Assembly (NCBI GenBank): GCA_963765375.1
Contig: CAVXVZ010000011.1
Span: 186,001 to 250,000, forward strand
DNA: 64,000 nucleotides
Source: Roseiarcus sp963765375
GTDB taxonomy: Bacteria > Pseudomonadota > Alphaproteobacteria > Rhizobiales > Beijerinckiaceae
Direction: 5' to 3'
Shown: piece after piece, positions 55,131 through 63,857 of the stretch
Position numbering within the stretch: the first letter of the stretch is position 1
Layout: every line of letters starts with the position of its first letter
Notes under the pieces: model-generated
What the model saw: the letters and a program-made list of their open reading frames with translations, nothing else
The model's database searches: none
What the model was told of the DNA's origin: nothing
Made by a program: the position numbers and the translations under genes

Positions 55131-55737
55131 ATGTCATCATTGGAACGGATCGCCCTGTTTATCGATGGGGCAAATCTCTACGCGAGCGCCAAAGCTCTCG
55201 GCTTCGACATCGACTATAAACGCCTCCTGAAGGAATTTCAGGCAAAGGGGCGGCTGATTCGAGCGTTCTATTACACCGCTCTGGTCGACGATCAGGAATA
55301 TTCGTCGGTTCGGCCGTTGGTCGACTGGCTGGACTATAATGGCTATTCGGTCGTGACCAAGCCGACCAAGGAGTTCGTCGAACTCGACGGGACGGCGCAA
55401 GGTCAAGGGCAATATGGACATCGAGCTTGCGGTCAACGCGATGGACATGGCGCCGCATATCGACCTGATGGTCCTGTTCTCCGGCGATGGCGACTTCCGA
55501 TCGCTGGTCGAATCGATCCAGCGAAAGGGCGTCCGGGTTGCGGTCGTCTCGACGATTTCGACCCAGCCGCCGATGGTGGCGGACGAACTGCGCCGTCAGG
55601 CCGATGAGTTCGTCGATCTCGCCCATCTGATCCAGCGCATCGGCCGCGATCCCGGCGATCGGCCGCAGCGTCCCGCGGACCATCGCCGCGGCCAGTATGG
55701 GCCGGTCCAACAGCCGGCTGAAGAACTGCACGACTAG
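55131..55737 (+). pseudogene. NYN-domain (LabA/DUF88-type) protein, frameshifted
   Basis: From ATG 55131 the first frame has ALFIDGANLYASAKALGFDIDY, FYYTALVDD and KPTKEFVELDG, the start of an NYN (PIN-like) nuclease fold with its acidic Asp. The continuation RRKVKGNMDIELAVNAMDM, then LFSGDGDFRSLVESIQRKG with the second acidic cluster, is in the next frame to 55737. One extra G around 55393-55395 explains it; length 607 nt is 3n+1, giving 201 aa if corrected. NYN proteins are RNA-processing nucleases in some cases. Confidence 0.75.
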
Positions 55738-55755
55738 GCCGGGAAGGCCGCGGCC

Positions 55756-56415
55756 GTGGCCTTCGATGTCGGCCCGGCGGCCGAGTGTTCGGATTGTCCC
55801 CGGCTCGCGGCCTTCCGCGCCTCGAACCGGGCCGAATACCCCGACTGGTCGAATGCGCCGGTGGCGTCCTTTGGCGATTCGCAGGCGCGTCTGTTGATCG
55901 TGGGGCTCGCCCCGGGATTGCGCGGCGCCAACCGCACCGGCCGGCCGTTCACCGGCGACCATGCCGGAGAGCTCCTTTATCGCACGCTCATCGAGTTCGG
56001 TTTCGCCTCAGGGACCTATGACCGCCGCCCGGATGACGGGCTTAAGCTCGTCGACTGCGCAATCGTCAACGCCGTGCGCTGCGTTCCGCCGCAGAACAAG
56101 CCGACCCCTCGGGAAATCGCGACCTGCCGCCGATATCTGACCCAAGCGATCTCTGCTCTGCCGCGATTGCGGATCATGCTCGCACTCGGGCGGATCGCGC
56201 ATGAGAGCGCCTTGCGCGCAATCAACCTCAGCCCGGCGAAGTTTCCTTTCGCGCACGGAGCGCGCCATGCGCTGACGCCCTCGGGCCTCATCCTCTTCGA
56301 CAGCTATCATTGCTCGCGCTACAACACCAACACTGGCGTCCTGACGGAAGCGATGTTTCGCCAGGTCTTCGGACAGGTCCGCGCCGAGCCCGACGATCCG
56401 GGCGAGCGGGGATAG
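55756..56415 (+). CDS. Uracil-DNA glycosylase family 5 (UdgB-like)
   Basis: A 219-residue DNA-repair enzyme. GLAPGLRGANRTGRPFTGD is motif 1 of family 5, and DSYHCSRYNTNTG near the C-terminus is motif 2. Four Cys (CSDCPRL near the N-terminus, then CRYL and others) can bind the [4Fe-4S] cluster typical of families 4 and 5. Family 5 acts on uracil and hypoxanthine in duplex DNA. It starts at GTG 55756, 18 bases after the NYN stop. Confidence 0.88.
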   Translation: MAFDVGPAAECSDCPRLAAFRASNRAEYPDWSNAPVASFGDSQARLLIVGLAPGLRGANRTGRPFTGDHAGELLYRTLIEFGFASGTYDRRPDDGLKLVDCAIVNAVRCVPPQNKPTPREIATCRRYLTQAISALPRLRIMLALGRIAHESALRAINLSPAKFPFAHGARHALTPSGLILFDSYHCSRYNTNTGVLTEAMFRQVFGQVRAEPDDPGERG

Positions 56416-56477
56416 TCGAGCGGTGAGAGGTTCGGGCGCGACCCGCGGGGGAAGCGTGGCAATCGGAGGGGGCGAGA

Positions 56478-57485
56478 GTGAGCGCACATGTTTTCGGCGA
56501 GATCGATGGAGCGCCGGCGTTCGAGATCACAATCGGGTCCAAAGCAGGGGCGAGCGCGAAGATCCTCACCTGGGGCGCGGTCGTGCGAGAACTCGTCGTC
56601 CCAAGCCTACGTGGGCTGCAGCGCGTCACGCTCGGCTTGAACACGCTTAGCGACTATGTCGCCTATTCGCCCAGTTTCGGCGCGGTCCCGGGGCGCTTCG
56701 CCAACCGGATCGCCAACGGCCGATTCGTTCTCGACGGGGTCGCCTATCAACTCGAGCGCAAGCCGGGCGACAAGCATACCCTGCACGGCGGTCCGAAGGG
56801 CTTCGGCCGCCGCTTATGGAAGCTCGGCGCTCATGATGCGACGTCGGTCGAGCTCACGCTCGAATCGCCGGACGGCGACGCCGGCTTTCCCGGCACGCTG
56901 GCAGCGACCTGCGTCTATCGGCTCGTCGAGCCAGCGACGCTCCGGGTCGAGCTCTCCGCCGTCTCGGACCGTCCGACGGTCGTCAACCTGACGCAGCATT
57001 CCTACTTCAACCTCGACGGCTCGCGTGACATTCTTGACCACGAGGTGACGCTGTTTGCCGACTTTTACACCCCCGCTGACGCCGAGCTGATTCCGACGGG
57101 TGAGATTCGCGCAGTGGCCGGCACGCCTTACGATTTTCGCACGGCGCGAGCGGTTCGCGAACCGAGCGGGACCACCTTCGACACGAATTTCATCGCCGTA
57201 CGGCAGCCCGACGCCGAAGGTCTCGCGCCGATAGCGCTAGTGCGTTCGCCGCTGAACGGGCTGACGATGACCTTGTTCAGCAGCGAACCCGGCGTCCAGT
57301 TTTACGACGCGGCGAAGCTCGACTGTCCGGCGCCAGGACTGGGCGGCGTCCACTACGGCGCCCACGCCGGCCTCTGCCTCGAGCCGCAGGCCTTTCCGGA
57401 TTCGCCCAACCGGCGGCATTTTACCGATTGCGTGCTGCGGCCCGACGAGGAGTATCTCCACCTCAGCGAATTCCGGTTCGCGTAA
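56478..57485 (+). CDS. galM: Aldose 1-epimerase (galactose mutarotase)
   Basis: A 335-residue enzyme interconverting alpha and beta anomers of sugars. The substrate His residues are in KHTLHGGPKGFG and TQHSYFNLDG, and the catalytic Glu in LCLEPQAFPDSPN. It starts at GTG 56478. No galactose operon is near; it may serve general sugar metabolism. Confidence 0.92.
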   Translation: MSAHVFGEIDGAPAFEITIGSKAGASAKILTWGAVVRELVVPSLRGLQRVTLGLNTLSDYVAYSPSFGAVPGRFANRIANGRFVLDGVAYQLERKPGDKHTLHGGPKGFGRRLWKLGAHDATSVELTLESPDGDAGFPGTLAATCVYRLVEPATLRVELSAVSDRPTVVNLTQHSYFNLDGSRDILDHEVTLFADFYTPADAELIPTGEIRAVAGTPYDFRTARAVREPSGTTFDTNFIAVRQPDAEGLAPIALVRSPLNGLTMTLFSSEPGVQFYDAAKLDCPAPGLGGVHYGAHAGLCLEPQAFPDSPNRRHFTDCVLRPDEEYLHLSEFRFA

Positions 57486-57531
57486 CGAAGGCGTCCGATA
57501 GCGAGTTCCGAGGCGCGGCCGTCGCCTGCTG

Positions 57532-58107
57532 CTACTCGCGCCCGAGGCTCTCCCCGGGCCCCGCCTCGGCAAGCGCCTTTCCGACTTCGAGCCCCAGGTC
57601 GTCCATCGAGGTTTGCTCGCGCACCGTGAGGTCCTCGCCCTTCGCCTGCCGTTCGGCCTGCTCGGGCGAGCGCGCGACATTGACGGTGACCTTGGTCTCG
57701 ACTTCGGGATGAAGGTGGATCGGGACCGGATGGAGGCCAAGGGTCTTGATCGGGTGCTGGATCGCGACATGGCCGCGCTGGACCGGGCGCCCGGCGGCGG
57801 TCAGCGCTTCGGCGATGTCCCGCGCCGACACCGAGCCGTAAAGCTGCCCGGTCTCGCCGGCCTGGCGAATGATGACGACCGTCGCCCCCTCGAGCTTTGA
57901 CGAGACCTCGCCTGCGCTGCGCTTGAGCTCGTGATTGCGGGCCTCGAGATCGTCCCGTCGGGCCTCGAATTTCTTCTTGTTGGCCTCTGTCGCCCGCAAG
58001 GCTTTGCCGCGCGGCAACAGGAAGTTGCGCGCGTACCCGTCCTTCACACGAACCGTATCGCCCATATGTCCGAGCTTGCCAACGCGTTCCAAGAGAATAA
58101 CGTCCAT
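57532..58107 (-). CDS. rplI: 50S ribosomal protein L9
   Basis: A 191-residue protein with N- and C-terminal rRNA-binding domains joined by a long helix. MDVILLERVGKLGHMGD, then DGYARNFLLPRGKA, is the N-domain. About 40 residues extend beyond the E. coli length at the acidic C-terminus, common in this class. It is the last gene of the S6-S18-DUF2232-L9 operon. Confidence 0.96.
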   Translation of the reverse strand: MDVILLERVGKLGHMGDTVRVKDGYARNFLLPRGKALRATEANKKKFEARRDDLEARNHELKRSAGEVSSKLEGATVVIIRQAGETGQLYGSVSARDIAEALTAAGRPVQRGHVAIQHPIKTLGLHPVPIHLHPEVETKVTVNVARSPEQAERQAKGEDLTVREQTSMDDLGLEVGKALAEAGPGESLGRE

Positions 58108-58116
58108 TGTCGTCTC

Positions 58117-59097
58117 CTATTTCTGTCCTGTCGGAGTGGGGGTGGGAATGAGGGCGGCGCGCGATCGCAGCCTCAAGAATCCGTCGAGAAGGCCCAGCGC
58201 GGCGAGAGCCGGAAGCGTATATTTGGCCCTGAGGACGCAGCAGGCGTAAAGCGCGACGAGCATCAGCGGCCTCATCTTGAGACCGCGCGACAGCGCGTGC
58301 GCGACCGCCAATCCCTGCAGCGCCAGGGCGCCGCCGAGCCCCCCGGCGCCGGTCGAGAAATACTGGGCGGCGGGGCTGGGCAGCGCATAGGCGAGCGCGA
58401 GACACGCCAGGAATGCAACGCCGAGCGGCCAGGGCAGGGCAAGCGACTTCGGCAAATCGGGCCACGGCCGCGGAAGGTTGTGCGACAACTGGGTGGAGCG
58501 AGCTGCGGCGTAGAGATTGACGCACAGCATCATGAGCGTCGAGGCGGCGATAGCCGGAGGGCCAAATCGCACCAGCTCGTCAGCAAAATCGCGCGCCGTA
58601 AGTTTGTCCGGCGCGCCGTCAAAGGCGTCGGCTGCGAGAGCGGCGACCGCCGAGGCGATCTCGCGCGCGCCCTCTCGATAGCCCCCGTACACAACGATGA
58701 TGGTCGTCAGCACTGCGGCGCTGGCGACAATTCCGAACAATGCCGCCAGCGTGACGACGGCGCCGACCGAGGGGTGGACGGGCGCGTCCGGCTTGTGCGC
58801 GCGGAAATAGCGGGCGATCGGAGTGATCGAGAAAGCGGCCAGGGCCCAGGCGGGACCGGCGACTGAAGCGGCGAACAGCAACGCCGACAGCGGTCCGGAC
58901 AGAAGCGCCAGCGCGGCGACAGAGATCACTCCGGCGACCGCTCCGGCGTCAAGCCCCCAACCAAGCGTCGCGATCATGATCGGCAATGGCGCGAGATAGG
59001 CGAGCGCCATCGCGAGAACGCTCGACTGCGCGCTGACCGCGAACAGCAGCGCGGCGGCGCATCCCGCTCCGATCGCGACGACAAATCGATGCAACAT
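58117..59097 (-). CDS. DUF2232 membrane protein
   Basis: A 326-residue inner-membrane protein with about eight transmembrane helices. It lies between rpsR and rplI, the place where DUF2232 genes occur in alphaproteobacteria. It is nine bases upstream of the rplI start. Function is unknown; the context is consistent with membrane or envelope homeostasis but does not prove it. Confidence 0.85.
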   Translation of the reverse strand: MLHRFVVAIGAGCAAALLFAVSAQSSVLAMALAYLAPLPIMIATLGWGLDAGAVAGVISVAALALLSGPLSALLFAASVAGPAWALAAFSITPIARYFRAHKPDAPVHPSVGAVVTLAALFGIVASAAVLTTIIVVYGGYREGAREIASAVAALAADAFDGAPDKLTARDFADELVRFGPPAIAASTLMMLCVNLYAAARSTQLSHNLPRPWPDLPKSLALPWPLGVAFLACLALAYALPSPAAQYFSTGAGGLGGALALQGLAVAHALSRGLKMRPLMLVALYACCVLRAKYTLPALAALGLLDGFLRLRSRAALIPTPTPTGQK

Positions 59098-59229
59098 GAC
59101 GAGCGCTGTCCCGCGTCGGTTGGCGGTTAGAAGGCGGCCCGGCGGGTCGCCTCCAGCTGCCGCCGCGACCAGTCAAGGCCGAACGCGGCGGTTCGAAACT
59201 TCAGGGGCGGCGACGCCGCCCGGACGCCG

Positions 59230-59466
59230 TCAGCGGATCACGTAAGGCAAGAGGCCCAGGAACCGGGCGCGTTTGATCGCCTGCGCGAGCTCGCGCTGCT
59301 TGCCGGCGCTCACGGCCGTAATTCGCGACGGCACAATCTTGCCGCGTTCGGAAATGTAGCGCGACAGAAGACGGGTGTCCTTGTAGTCGATCTTCGGCGC
59401 GTTGGCCCCTGAAAACGGGCACGACTTGCGGCGGCGGAAAAACGGGCGGCGGGGAGAGACGGCCAT
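59230..59466 (-). CDS. rpsR: 30S ribosomal protein S18
   Basis: A 78-residue protein that binds S6. It has RRKSCPFSG near the N-terminus and DTRLLSRYISERGKI, typical of S18. ATG 59466 overlaps the rpsF stop by one base (TGATG), so translation is coupled. Confidence 0.96.
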   Translation of the reverse strand: MAVSPRRPFFRRRKSCPFSGANAPKIDYKDTRLLSRYISERGKIVPSRITAVSAGKQRELAQAIKRARFLGLLPYVIR

Positions 59467-59927
59467 CAGCTGACTCCAAGATTTGCATCATCGCGGGGGC
59501 GGCGCGGCGGACGATCGCCCCGATCCGGCCGGTCGCCGCGATCGCCGCGGTCCGCCCGGTCGCCGCGCGGTCCGCGCGGTCCGCGCTCGTCGCGGTCGCC
59601 GTCGTCGCGCTTGCGCAACATCGCCGACGGGCCAGCTTCATGCTCGTCGACGCGTATGGTGAGGTAGCGGATGACATCCTCGTTGAGACTGAGCAGGCGC
59701 TCGATCTCCACCACCGCCTCGGAGGGGCCGGCGATGTTGAGCAAAGTGAAGTGCGCCTTGCGGTTCTTCTTGACCCGGAACGCCAGCGACTTCAGTCCCC
59801 AAGGCTCGACCTTGGTGACCGCGCCGCCGAGCGAGGCGATTTTCGATTTGATCTGCTCCGTCAGCGTCTCGACTTGCTGCGACGTGACGTCCTGGCGCGC
59901 CAGGAAGATATGCTCGTAGAGAGCCAT
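59466..59927 (-). CDS. rpsF: 30S ribosomal protein S6
   Basis: A 153-residue protein. MALYEHIFLARQDVTSQQVE begins the fold; the last 45 residues are a low-complexity tail of Arg, Asp and Gly (RGDRADRGDRGDRPDRGDR) encoded by repetitive DNA. Such tails occur in alphaproteobacterial S6. ATG 59927 is chosen from homology; the frame continues upstream without it. Confidence 0.95.
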   Translation of the reverse strand: MALYEHIFLARQDVTSQQVETLTEQIKSKIASLGGAVTKVEPWGLKSLAFRVKKNRKAHFTLLNIAGPSEAVVEIERLLSLNEDVIRYLTIRVDEHEAGPSAMLRKRDDGDRDERGPRGPRGDRADRGDRGDRPDRGDRPPRRPRDDANLGVS

Positions 59928-59971
59928 TTCGTGCCTTTCCAACTCTTCAAGCCGCGCCCCACGCAGAGCCC

Positions 59972-59994
59972 TTCGAGCCCGGGAAAGGCTCGAA
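59972..59994 (-). promoter_or_regulatory. Hairpin in the rpsF leader, possible S6:S18 control site
   Basis: TTCGAGCC (59972-59979) and GGCTCGAA (59987-59994) are perfectly complementary around a 7-base loop, 45 bases before the rpsF start. The S6:S18 complex represses its own message in several bacteria through a leader hairpin; identity here is inference. Confidence 0.45.
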
Positions 59995-60183
59995 CCGGAT
60001 CGATCGTTCGAAGGCGGGAACACGGGAGGACGGACGCTCAATCGTCCTGCCGCATGCTCATTCCTGAGCCCACGACCCTCCGTTCAGCCCCCAGCGGGAC
60101 GCAACGAAGCGGCGTTCATACGGAATCATCAGCCGCATGGCAAGGAAAATCCAGGGCCCGGCGGCGATGCGCGCTCCACTGAC

Positions 60184-60954
60184 TTACGCGGGAGAACGGA
60201 AGGCAAGGATTCTGTCCGAGCGGAAATCGTAGAGCTTGCCGGTTTCGGTCCAATCGGGCGAGCAGATCTCCGCGATCTTGGGCGCGAGTTCCTGAGGCGC
60301 GCGCAGCGTCGTGGGGTCTTCGCCGGGCATGGCGGTCGCGCGCATGACGGTTCTGAGCGGTCCCGGATCGACGAGCATCACGCGAATCATCGACGTGTTG
60401 AGCGTTTCGGCGGCGTAGGTGCGGGCGAGGGCGTCGAGCGCCGCCTTCGAGACCGCGTAGGGGCCCCAATAGGCGCGCAACTCGGCCCGGCTCGCGACCC
60501 CGGAGGTTATGAACGCCACCCGGCCGGCGGCGGAGCGGCGCAACAGCGGATCGAGCGACCGGATGAGGCGCCAGTTGGCCGTGACGTTGACCGCCATGAC
60601 GTCGTCCCATGTCTTCGGGTCGAGGTGGTGGAGGGGAGTCAGGAGTCCCAGGACGCCGGCGTTGCCGACAAACGCGTCGAGCCGGCCCCAGCGGCGATAG
60701 AGCGCTTCTCCCAGCCGGTCGATGGCGGCGAAGTCGCGCAGGTCCATCGGTACGAGGGTCGTTGCGCCCGGATCCGCGTTCGGGAGGGCGCGGATCTCGT
60801 CGTCGAGCTCCTCGAGGCCGCCCTGGGTGCGGGCCAGCGCCACAACGTGCGCGCCCGATGCGGCCAAGGCGACGGCCGCGGCGCGGCCGATGCCGCGAGA
60901 GGCCCCGGTGACCAGCGCGATGCGGGGCGATCCGTCGGGGCTCGACACGCTCAA
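60184..60954 (-). CDS. Short-chain dehydrogenase/reductase
   Basis: A 256-residue NAD(P)-dependent enzyme. TGASRGIGR is the cofactor-binding loop, VGNAGVL the structural motif, and YAVSK the catalytic Tyr-Lys pair. Substrate unknown. It is divergent from ihfA, with 284 bases between that I cannot resolve into promoters. Confidence 0.9.
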   Translation of the reverse strand: MSVSSPDGSPRIALVTGASRGIGRAAAVALAASGAHVVALARTQGGLEELDDEIRALPNADPGATTLVPMDLRDFAAIDRLGEALYRRWGRLDAFVGNAGVLGLLTPLHHLDPKTWDDVMAVNVTANWRLIRSLDPLLRRSAAGRVAFITSGVASRAELRAYWGPYAVSKAALDALARTYAAETLNTSMIRVMLVDPGPLRTVMRATAMPGEDPTTLRAPQELAPKIAEICSPDWTETGKLYDFRSDRILAFRSPA

Positions 60955-61238
60955 TCGACACTCCTTGCGTCATTTGCTAGGCTTGGCTTTGGGGCATGAT
61001 CGCGGGCCAGCGCGAGACGACGGGAGGCCGGGTCGCGGCGGCGTCGATCGCGCAGGACACGCGACCTTGCAAAAGTAGATTTTCATTGGCGCCGATACTA
61101 GGCTGCGCGCTTATGGACTTGCGGTGACCGAAAAGAAAGTCCGACGCAGATACGACAAGGTCGGCCACGCTCTTTTGGATCCTGCGCGGGGTCGGGGACT
61201 GGCGTCGCACGCGAGGCGGAAATTGTTTGGGGCTCGAT

Positions 61239-61595
61239 ATGGCGAACGCTAGGCTTGGCGGCGAAACTAGACTTGGGCGCGAAACGGGAAAGACGGTCAC
61301 GCGCGCCGACCTCTCTGAAATCGTCTATCAGAGGGTCGGATTGTCGCGCACCGAGTCGGCGGAACTGGTTCAGTCGGTTCTTGACGAAATCTGCGATGCG
61401 GCCGCGCGGGGCGAGACCGTCAAGCTGTCCGGCTTCGGCTCATTCGTGGTGCGCTCGAAGGGAGAGCGCGTCGGGCGCAATCCGAAGACCGGCGTCGAAG
61501 TGCCGATCCTTCCTCGCCGGGTGATGGTGTTCAAGCCGTCCAACGTGCTGAAGGCCAAGATCAACGGGCGCGATCCCGGGTCCGAAAAGGATTAG
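61239..61595 (+). CDS. ihfA: Integration host factor, alpha subunit
   Basis: A 118-residue DNA-bending protein that pairs with IHF-beta. It has TVTRADLSEIVYQRVGLSRTE at the start, KLSGFGSFVVRSK in the core and GRNPKTGVEVPI in the DNA-contacting arm, with the Pro that intercalates. ATG 61239 adds about ten residues to the family minimum. It is followed 108 bases later by a MerR-type gene, as in many alphaproteobacteria. Confidence 0.93.
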   Translation: MANARLGGETRLGRETGKTVTRADLSEIVYQRVGLSRTESAELVQSVLDEICDAAARGETVKLSGFGSFVVRSKGERVGRNPKTGVEVPILPRRVMVFKPSNVLKAKINGRDPGSEKD

Positions 61596-61703
61596 GCGGC
61601 GCTGCCGCCGAGCGCGGGCTCCCAGCCGGGCAGGGCGAGACTCGACCGAACTGGCGTTTTCGTCCGGTTCGGCCGATAGTGGGTCGACGCGAACGGAGGC
61701 GCC

Positions 61704-62159
61704 ATGATTCTCTCAGCCTCGGCGGCCGCGGGCGCGCCGATCGAGAAGGGTCCCGAAGCCTATCGAACGATCCGCGAAGTCGCGGATTCGATGGATCTGC
61801 CGCAGCATGTGCTGCGCTTCTGGGAGACGCGCTTTCCACAGATCCGGCCGCTGAAGCGGGCCGGCGGCCGGCGGTATTACCGCCCCGAAGACATCGAGCG
61901 GCTGAGGCTCATCCGCCGCCTCTTGTACGACGAAGGCTATACGATCAAGGGCGTCCAGAAGCTGTTCAAGGAGCAGGGCGTCGAGGCGCTCTCGATCGCC
62001 GCCGAGCCGGCGGGCGGCGCCGAGGCCGCGAAGGACGCTCGCCGCAGCGCCGCCGCGTCAAAGCTTGTCGTCGACGATCTCGCGGCGCTGCGCGCTGCGC
62101 TCGCTGAAATCGTGGACGCCGAACGAATCCTGACCCAGACGCGCTCGCCGGGCCCGTGA
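61704..62159 (+). CDS. MerR-family transcriptional regulator
   Basis: A 151-residue protein with an N-terminal winged helix-turn-helix (AYRTIREVADSMDLPQHVLRFWETRF, then RRYYRPEDIERLRLIRRLL). The C-terminal part lacks the Cys residues of metal-sensing MerR proteins, so its ligand is unknown. The neighbour ihfA is kept next to such a gene in many relatives. Confidence 0.9.
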   Translation: MILSASAAAGAPIEKGPEAYRTIREVADSMDLPQHVLRFWETRFPQIRPLKRAGGRRYYRPEDIERLRLIRRLLYDEGYTIKGVQKLFKEQGVEALSIAAEPAGGAEAAKDARRSAAASKLVVDDLAALRAALAEIVDAERILTQTRSPGP

Positions 62160-62182
62160 TGCAGGGAACCGCCGTCGCCGCA

Positions 62183-62211
62183 TTGCGTCCCGCGGACGCG
62201 CTCACTATAAG
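62183..62211 (+). promoter_or_regulatory. Promoter of tRNA-Pro
   Basis: TTGCGT (62183-62188), 17-base spacer, TATAAG (62206-62211), and the tRNA 5' end nine bases further on. Confidence 0.65.
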
Positions 62212-62219
62212 GGCGGCGT

Positions 62220-62297
62220 CGGAGTGTAGCGCAGCCCGGTTAGCGCACTAGTCTGGGGGACTAGGGGTCGTGGGTTCGAATCCCGCCACTCCGACCA
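62220..62297 (+). tRNA. tRNA-Pro (anticodon GGG)
   Basis: CGGAGTG pairs with CACTCCG; the anticodon arm is CTAGT-CTGGGGG-ACTAG with GGG; the T arm contains GGTTCGAATCC; A-CCA is encoded at the end. The length is 78 including CCA. Confidence 0.97.
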
Positions 62298-62379
62298 TTC
62301 ACCATATCCTTACAATTATATCCTTACATTTCTGTCTTTCTTCGCGCGCATCGGGCCGAAAGGGACAATCTCGGAATCC

Positions 62380-63024
62380 ATGAGCGACCACCCAGTCACG
62401 GCGATCGACATAGCGCTCAAGCCCGGTCAGGCGATGGTCCAGCGAGCCCGCGCCGACAACGCGCGCCTCCTGAAGGCCTTTCCGGAGTTCTTTGCTCTCG
62501 ACGAAACCCATCACCCCCATATGACGGTGCTCCAGCAGTTCGTGCGCACCGCCGACCTTCCGAAGGTCTCCGCCGCGGCCAACGCGGTTCTCGGCAGAGA
62601 GAAAGTGACGGGCTGGAGGCTCAAGGCAACCGGGTATTATTACATTCCCTCTCCGCCGCTCGGCATTGCCGGGATCGTGGTCGAGCCGACGGAGGATTTG
62701 CTCCGTCTGCAGCGCGAACTGCTCGATGCGGTCGCGCCATTCACCGAGAGGACCGGAACGCCGGCCGCGTTTTACAGCACTGAAGACGGGCGCGATATTC
62801 AGCCAGGACTTATCGACTACGTCGCCAATTTCGTCGCCGTGGCGGCCGGCGAGAAGTTCAACCCGCACGTCACGATTGGCGTCGCGCCTCAGACCTATCT
62901 CGACAAGATGTTCGCAGAACCGTTCAAGGCGTTCACGTTTTCAGCCATCGGCGCCGCCGTCTACCGCCTCGGCACTTTCGGCGCCGTCCGCAAGGAGCTT
63001 CGGACATTGACGCTCGCGCCTTAG
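62380..63024 (+). CDS. 2H phosphoesterase family protein (2'-5' RNA ligase-like)
   Basis: A 214-residue protein with the two HxTx motifs of the superfamily: HPHMTVLQQF near residue 46 and NPHVTIGVA near 165. Members ligate or hydrolyse 2'-5' or cyclic phosphodiesters, often in tRNA or small-nucleotide metabolism. It lies 82 bases after tRNA-Pro on the same strand. The exact activity is unknown. Confidence 0.75.
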   Translation: MSDHPVTAIDIALKPGQAMVQRARADNARLLKAFPEFFALDETHHPHMTVLQQFVRTADLPKVSAAANAVLGREKVTGWRLKATGYYYIPSPPLGIAGIVVEPTEDLLRLQRELLDAVAPFTERTGTPAAFYSTEDGRDIQPGLIDYVANFVAVAAGEKFNPHVTIGVAPQTYLDKMFAEPFKAFTFSAIGAAVYRLGTFGAVRKELRTLTLAP

Positions 63025-63026
63025 GC

Positions 63027-63335
63027 GGGTCGGCGGCCGTTCAACGCTCGCCGCGCAGCCTCGCGCGGGCGGCGGCGATTGCGATTGCGGTTAGCCTCGT
63101 CGCTCCAGCGGCGGCCCAAACCCAAGGTGTCAAGCCGTGCGCCGAACAATGGCGGGCCGCTCGCGCCGCGGGAATGACGGGTGGCGGAGCCTGGCCTGAA
63201 TTCCTCGCCAAATGCCGAGCCGGGCGATCGGGCAGGGCTGGCGCGGCTACTGCGGCTGCTCATGATGCGCCAGCTTCAAGCCCAGCTCGCTCCTGCGCCA
63301 AACCCTGCGACCGCTGTGCGCGAATTTGCGAATGA
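63027..63335 (+). pseudogene. Small secreted-protein gene without a usable start
   Basis: One frame encodes a signal-peptide-like AAAIAIAVSLVAPAAAQ, then VKPCAEQWRAARAAGMTGG and WPEFLAKCRAG, a pattern of small Cys-containing secreted proteins common in Hyphomicrobiales. It ends at TGA 63333-63335. No ATG, GTG or TTG precedes the signal peptide in frame after the upstream gene, so it is probably truncated or frameshifted at its 5' end. Confidence 0.4.
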
Positions 63336-63348
63336 GCTGCCCATGCTT

Positions 63349-63840
63349 TCAAAGCTCGGCGTCCGACTGGGCGACGAAGATCAGTACGAGAAGAATCGAC
63401 GCGATGAAGCGAAACGCGGCCGGCTGGCCATTCCAGACCTGTGACTGCCACATCGAAAACCATTCGCCTCCGACCGCGAGAAAAGCGACGAACCAGACCA
63501 GGAATGCGCAACCGGCCCCGGCGAAAACAAACCGCTTGGCCCCATGAAATTCTCGCGCCTTGGACCCGCGGGCCCGAAAAAGTTCGAACGTCCCAAGCGC
63601 GAACAGGATCGCGGTAACGGTTTCGCCGAGGACGATCAGCCAGAAGCCGATTCGCCACAGCAGCGGGATCGGCAGGGCGTGGTCCGCCATTGTGCTCGAC
63701 GGCAGGATCGTGTCCATGCTGAGCACGTGCTGCACGAACACGAGGTTCGTCCCTGGATCGTGGATGTTTCCGAACACTATGAAGGCGCACAAGAGCGCGA
63801 CGCCGCCGGTCATGAAAATCTTGAGGCCACGTTCCAGCAT
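63349..63840 (-). CDS. DUF2165 small membrane protein
   Basis: A 163-residue inner-membrane protein with four transmembrane helices (near residues 7-24, 58-80, 97-115 and 137-155). The loop NIHDPGTNLVFVQHVLSMD and WFSMWQSQVWNGQPAAFRF fit the DUF2165 family, function unknown. ATG 63840 begins the conserved MLERGLKIF. Confidence 0.8.
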   Translation of the reverse strand: MLERGLKIFMTGGVALLCAFIVFGNIHDPGTNLVFVQHVLSMDTILPSSTMADHALPIPLLWRIGFWLIVLGETVTAILFALGTFELFRARGSKAREFHGAKRFVFAGAGCAFLVWFVAFLAVGGEWFSMWQSQVWNGQPAAFRFIASILLVLIFVAQSDAEL

Positions 63841-63857
63841 CATCGCAAGGCCGCTAT

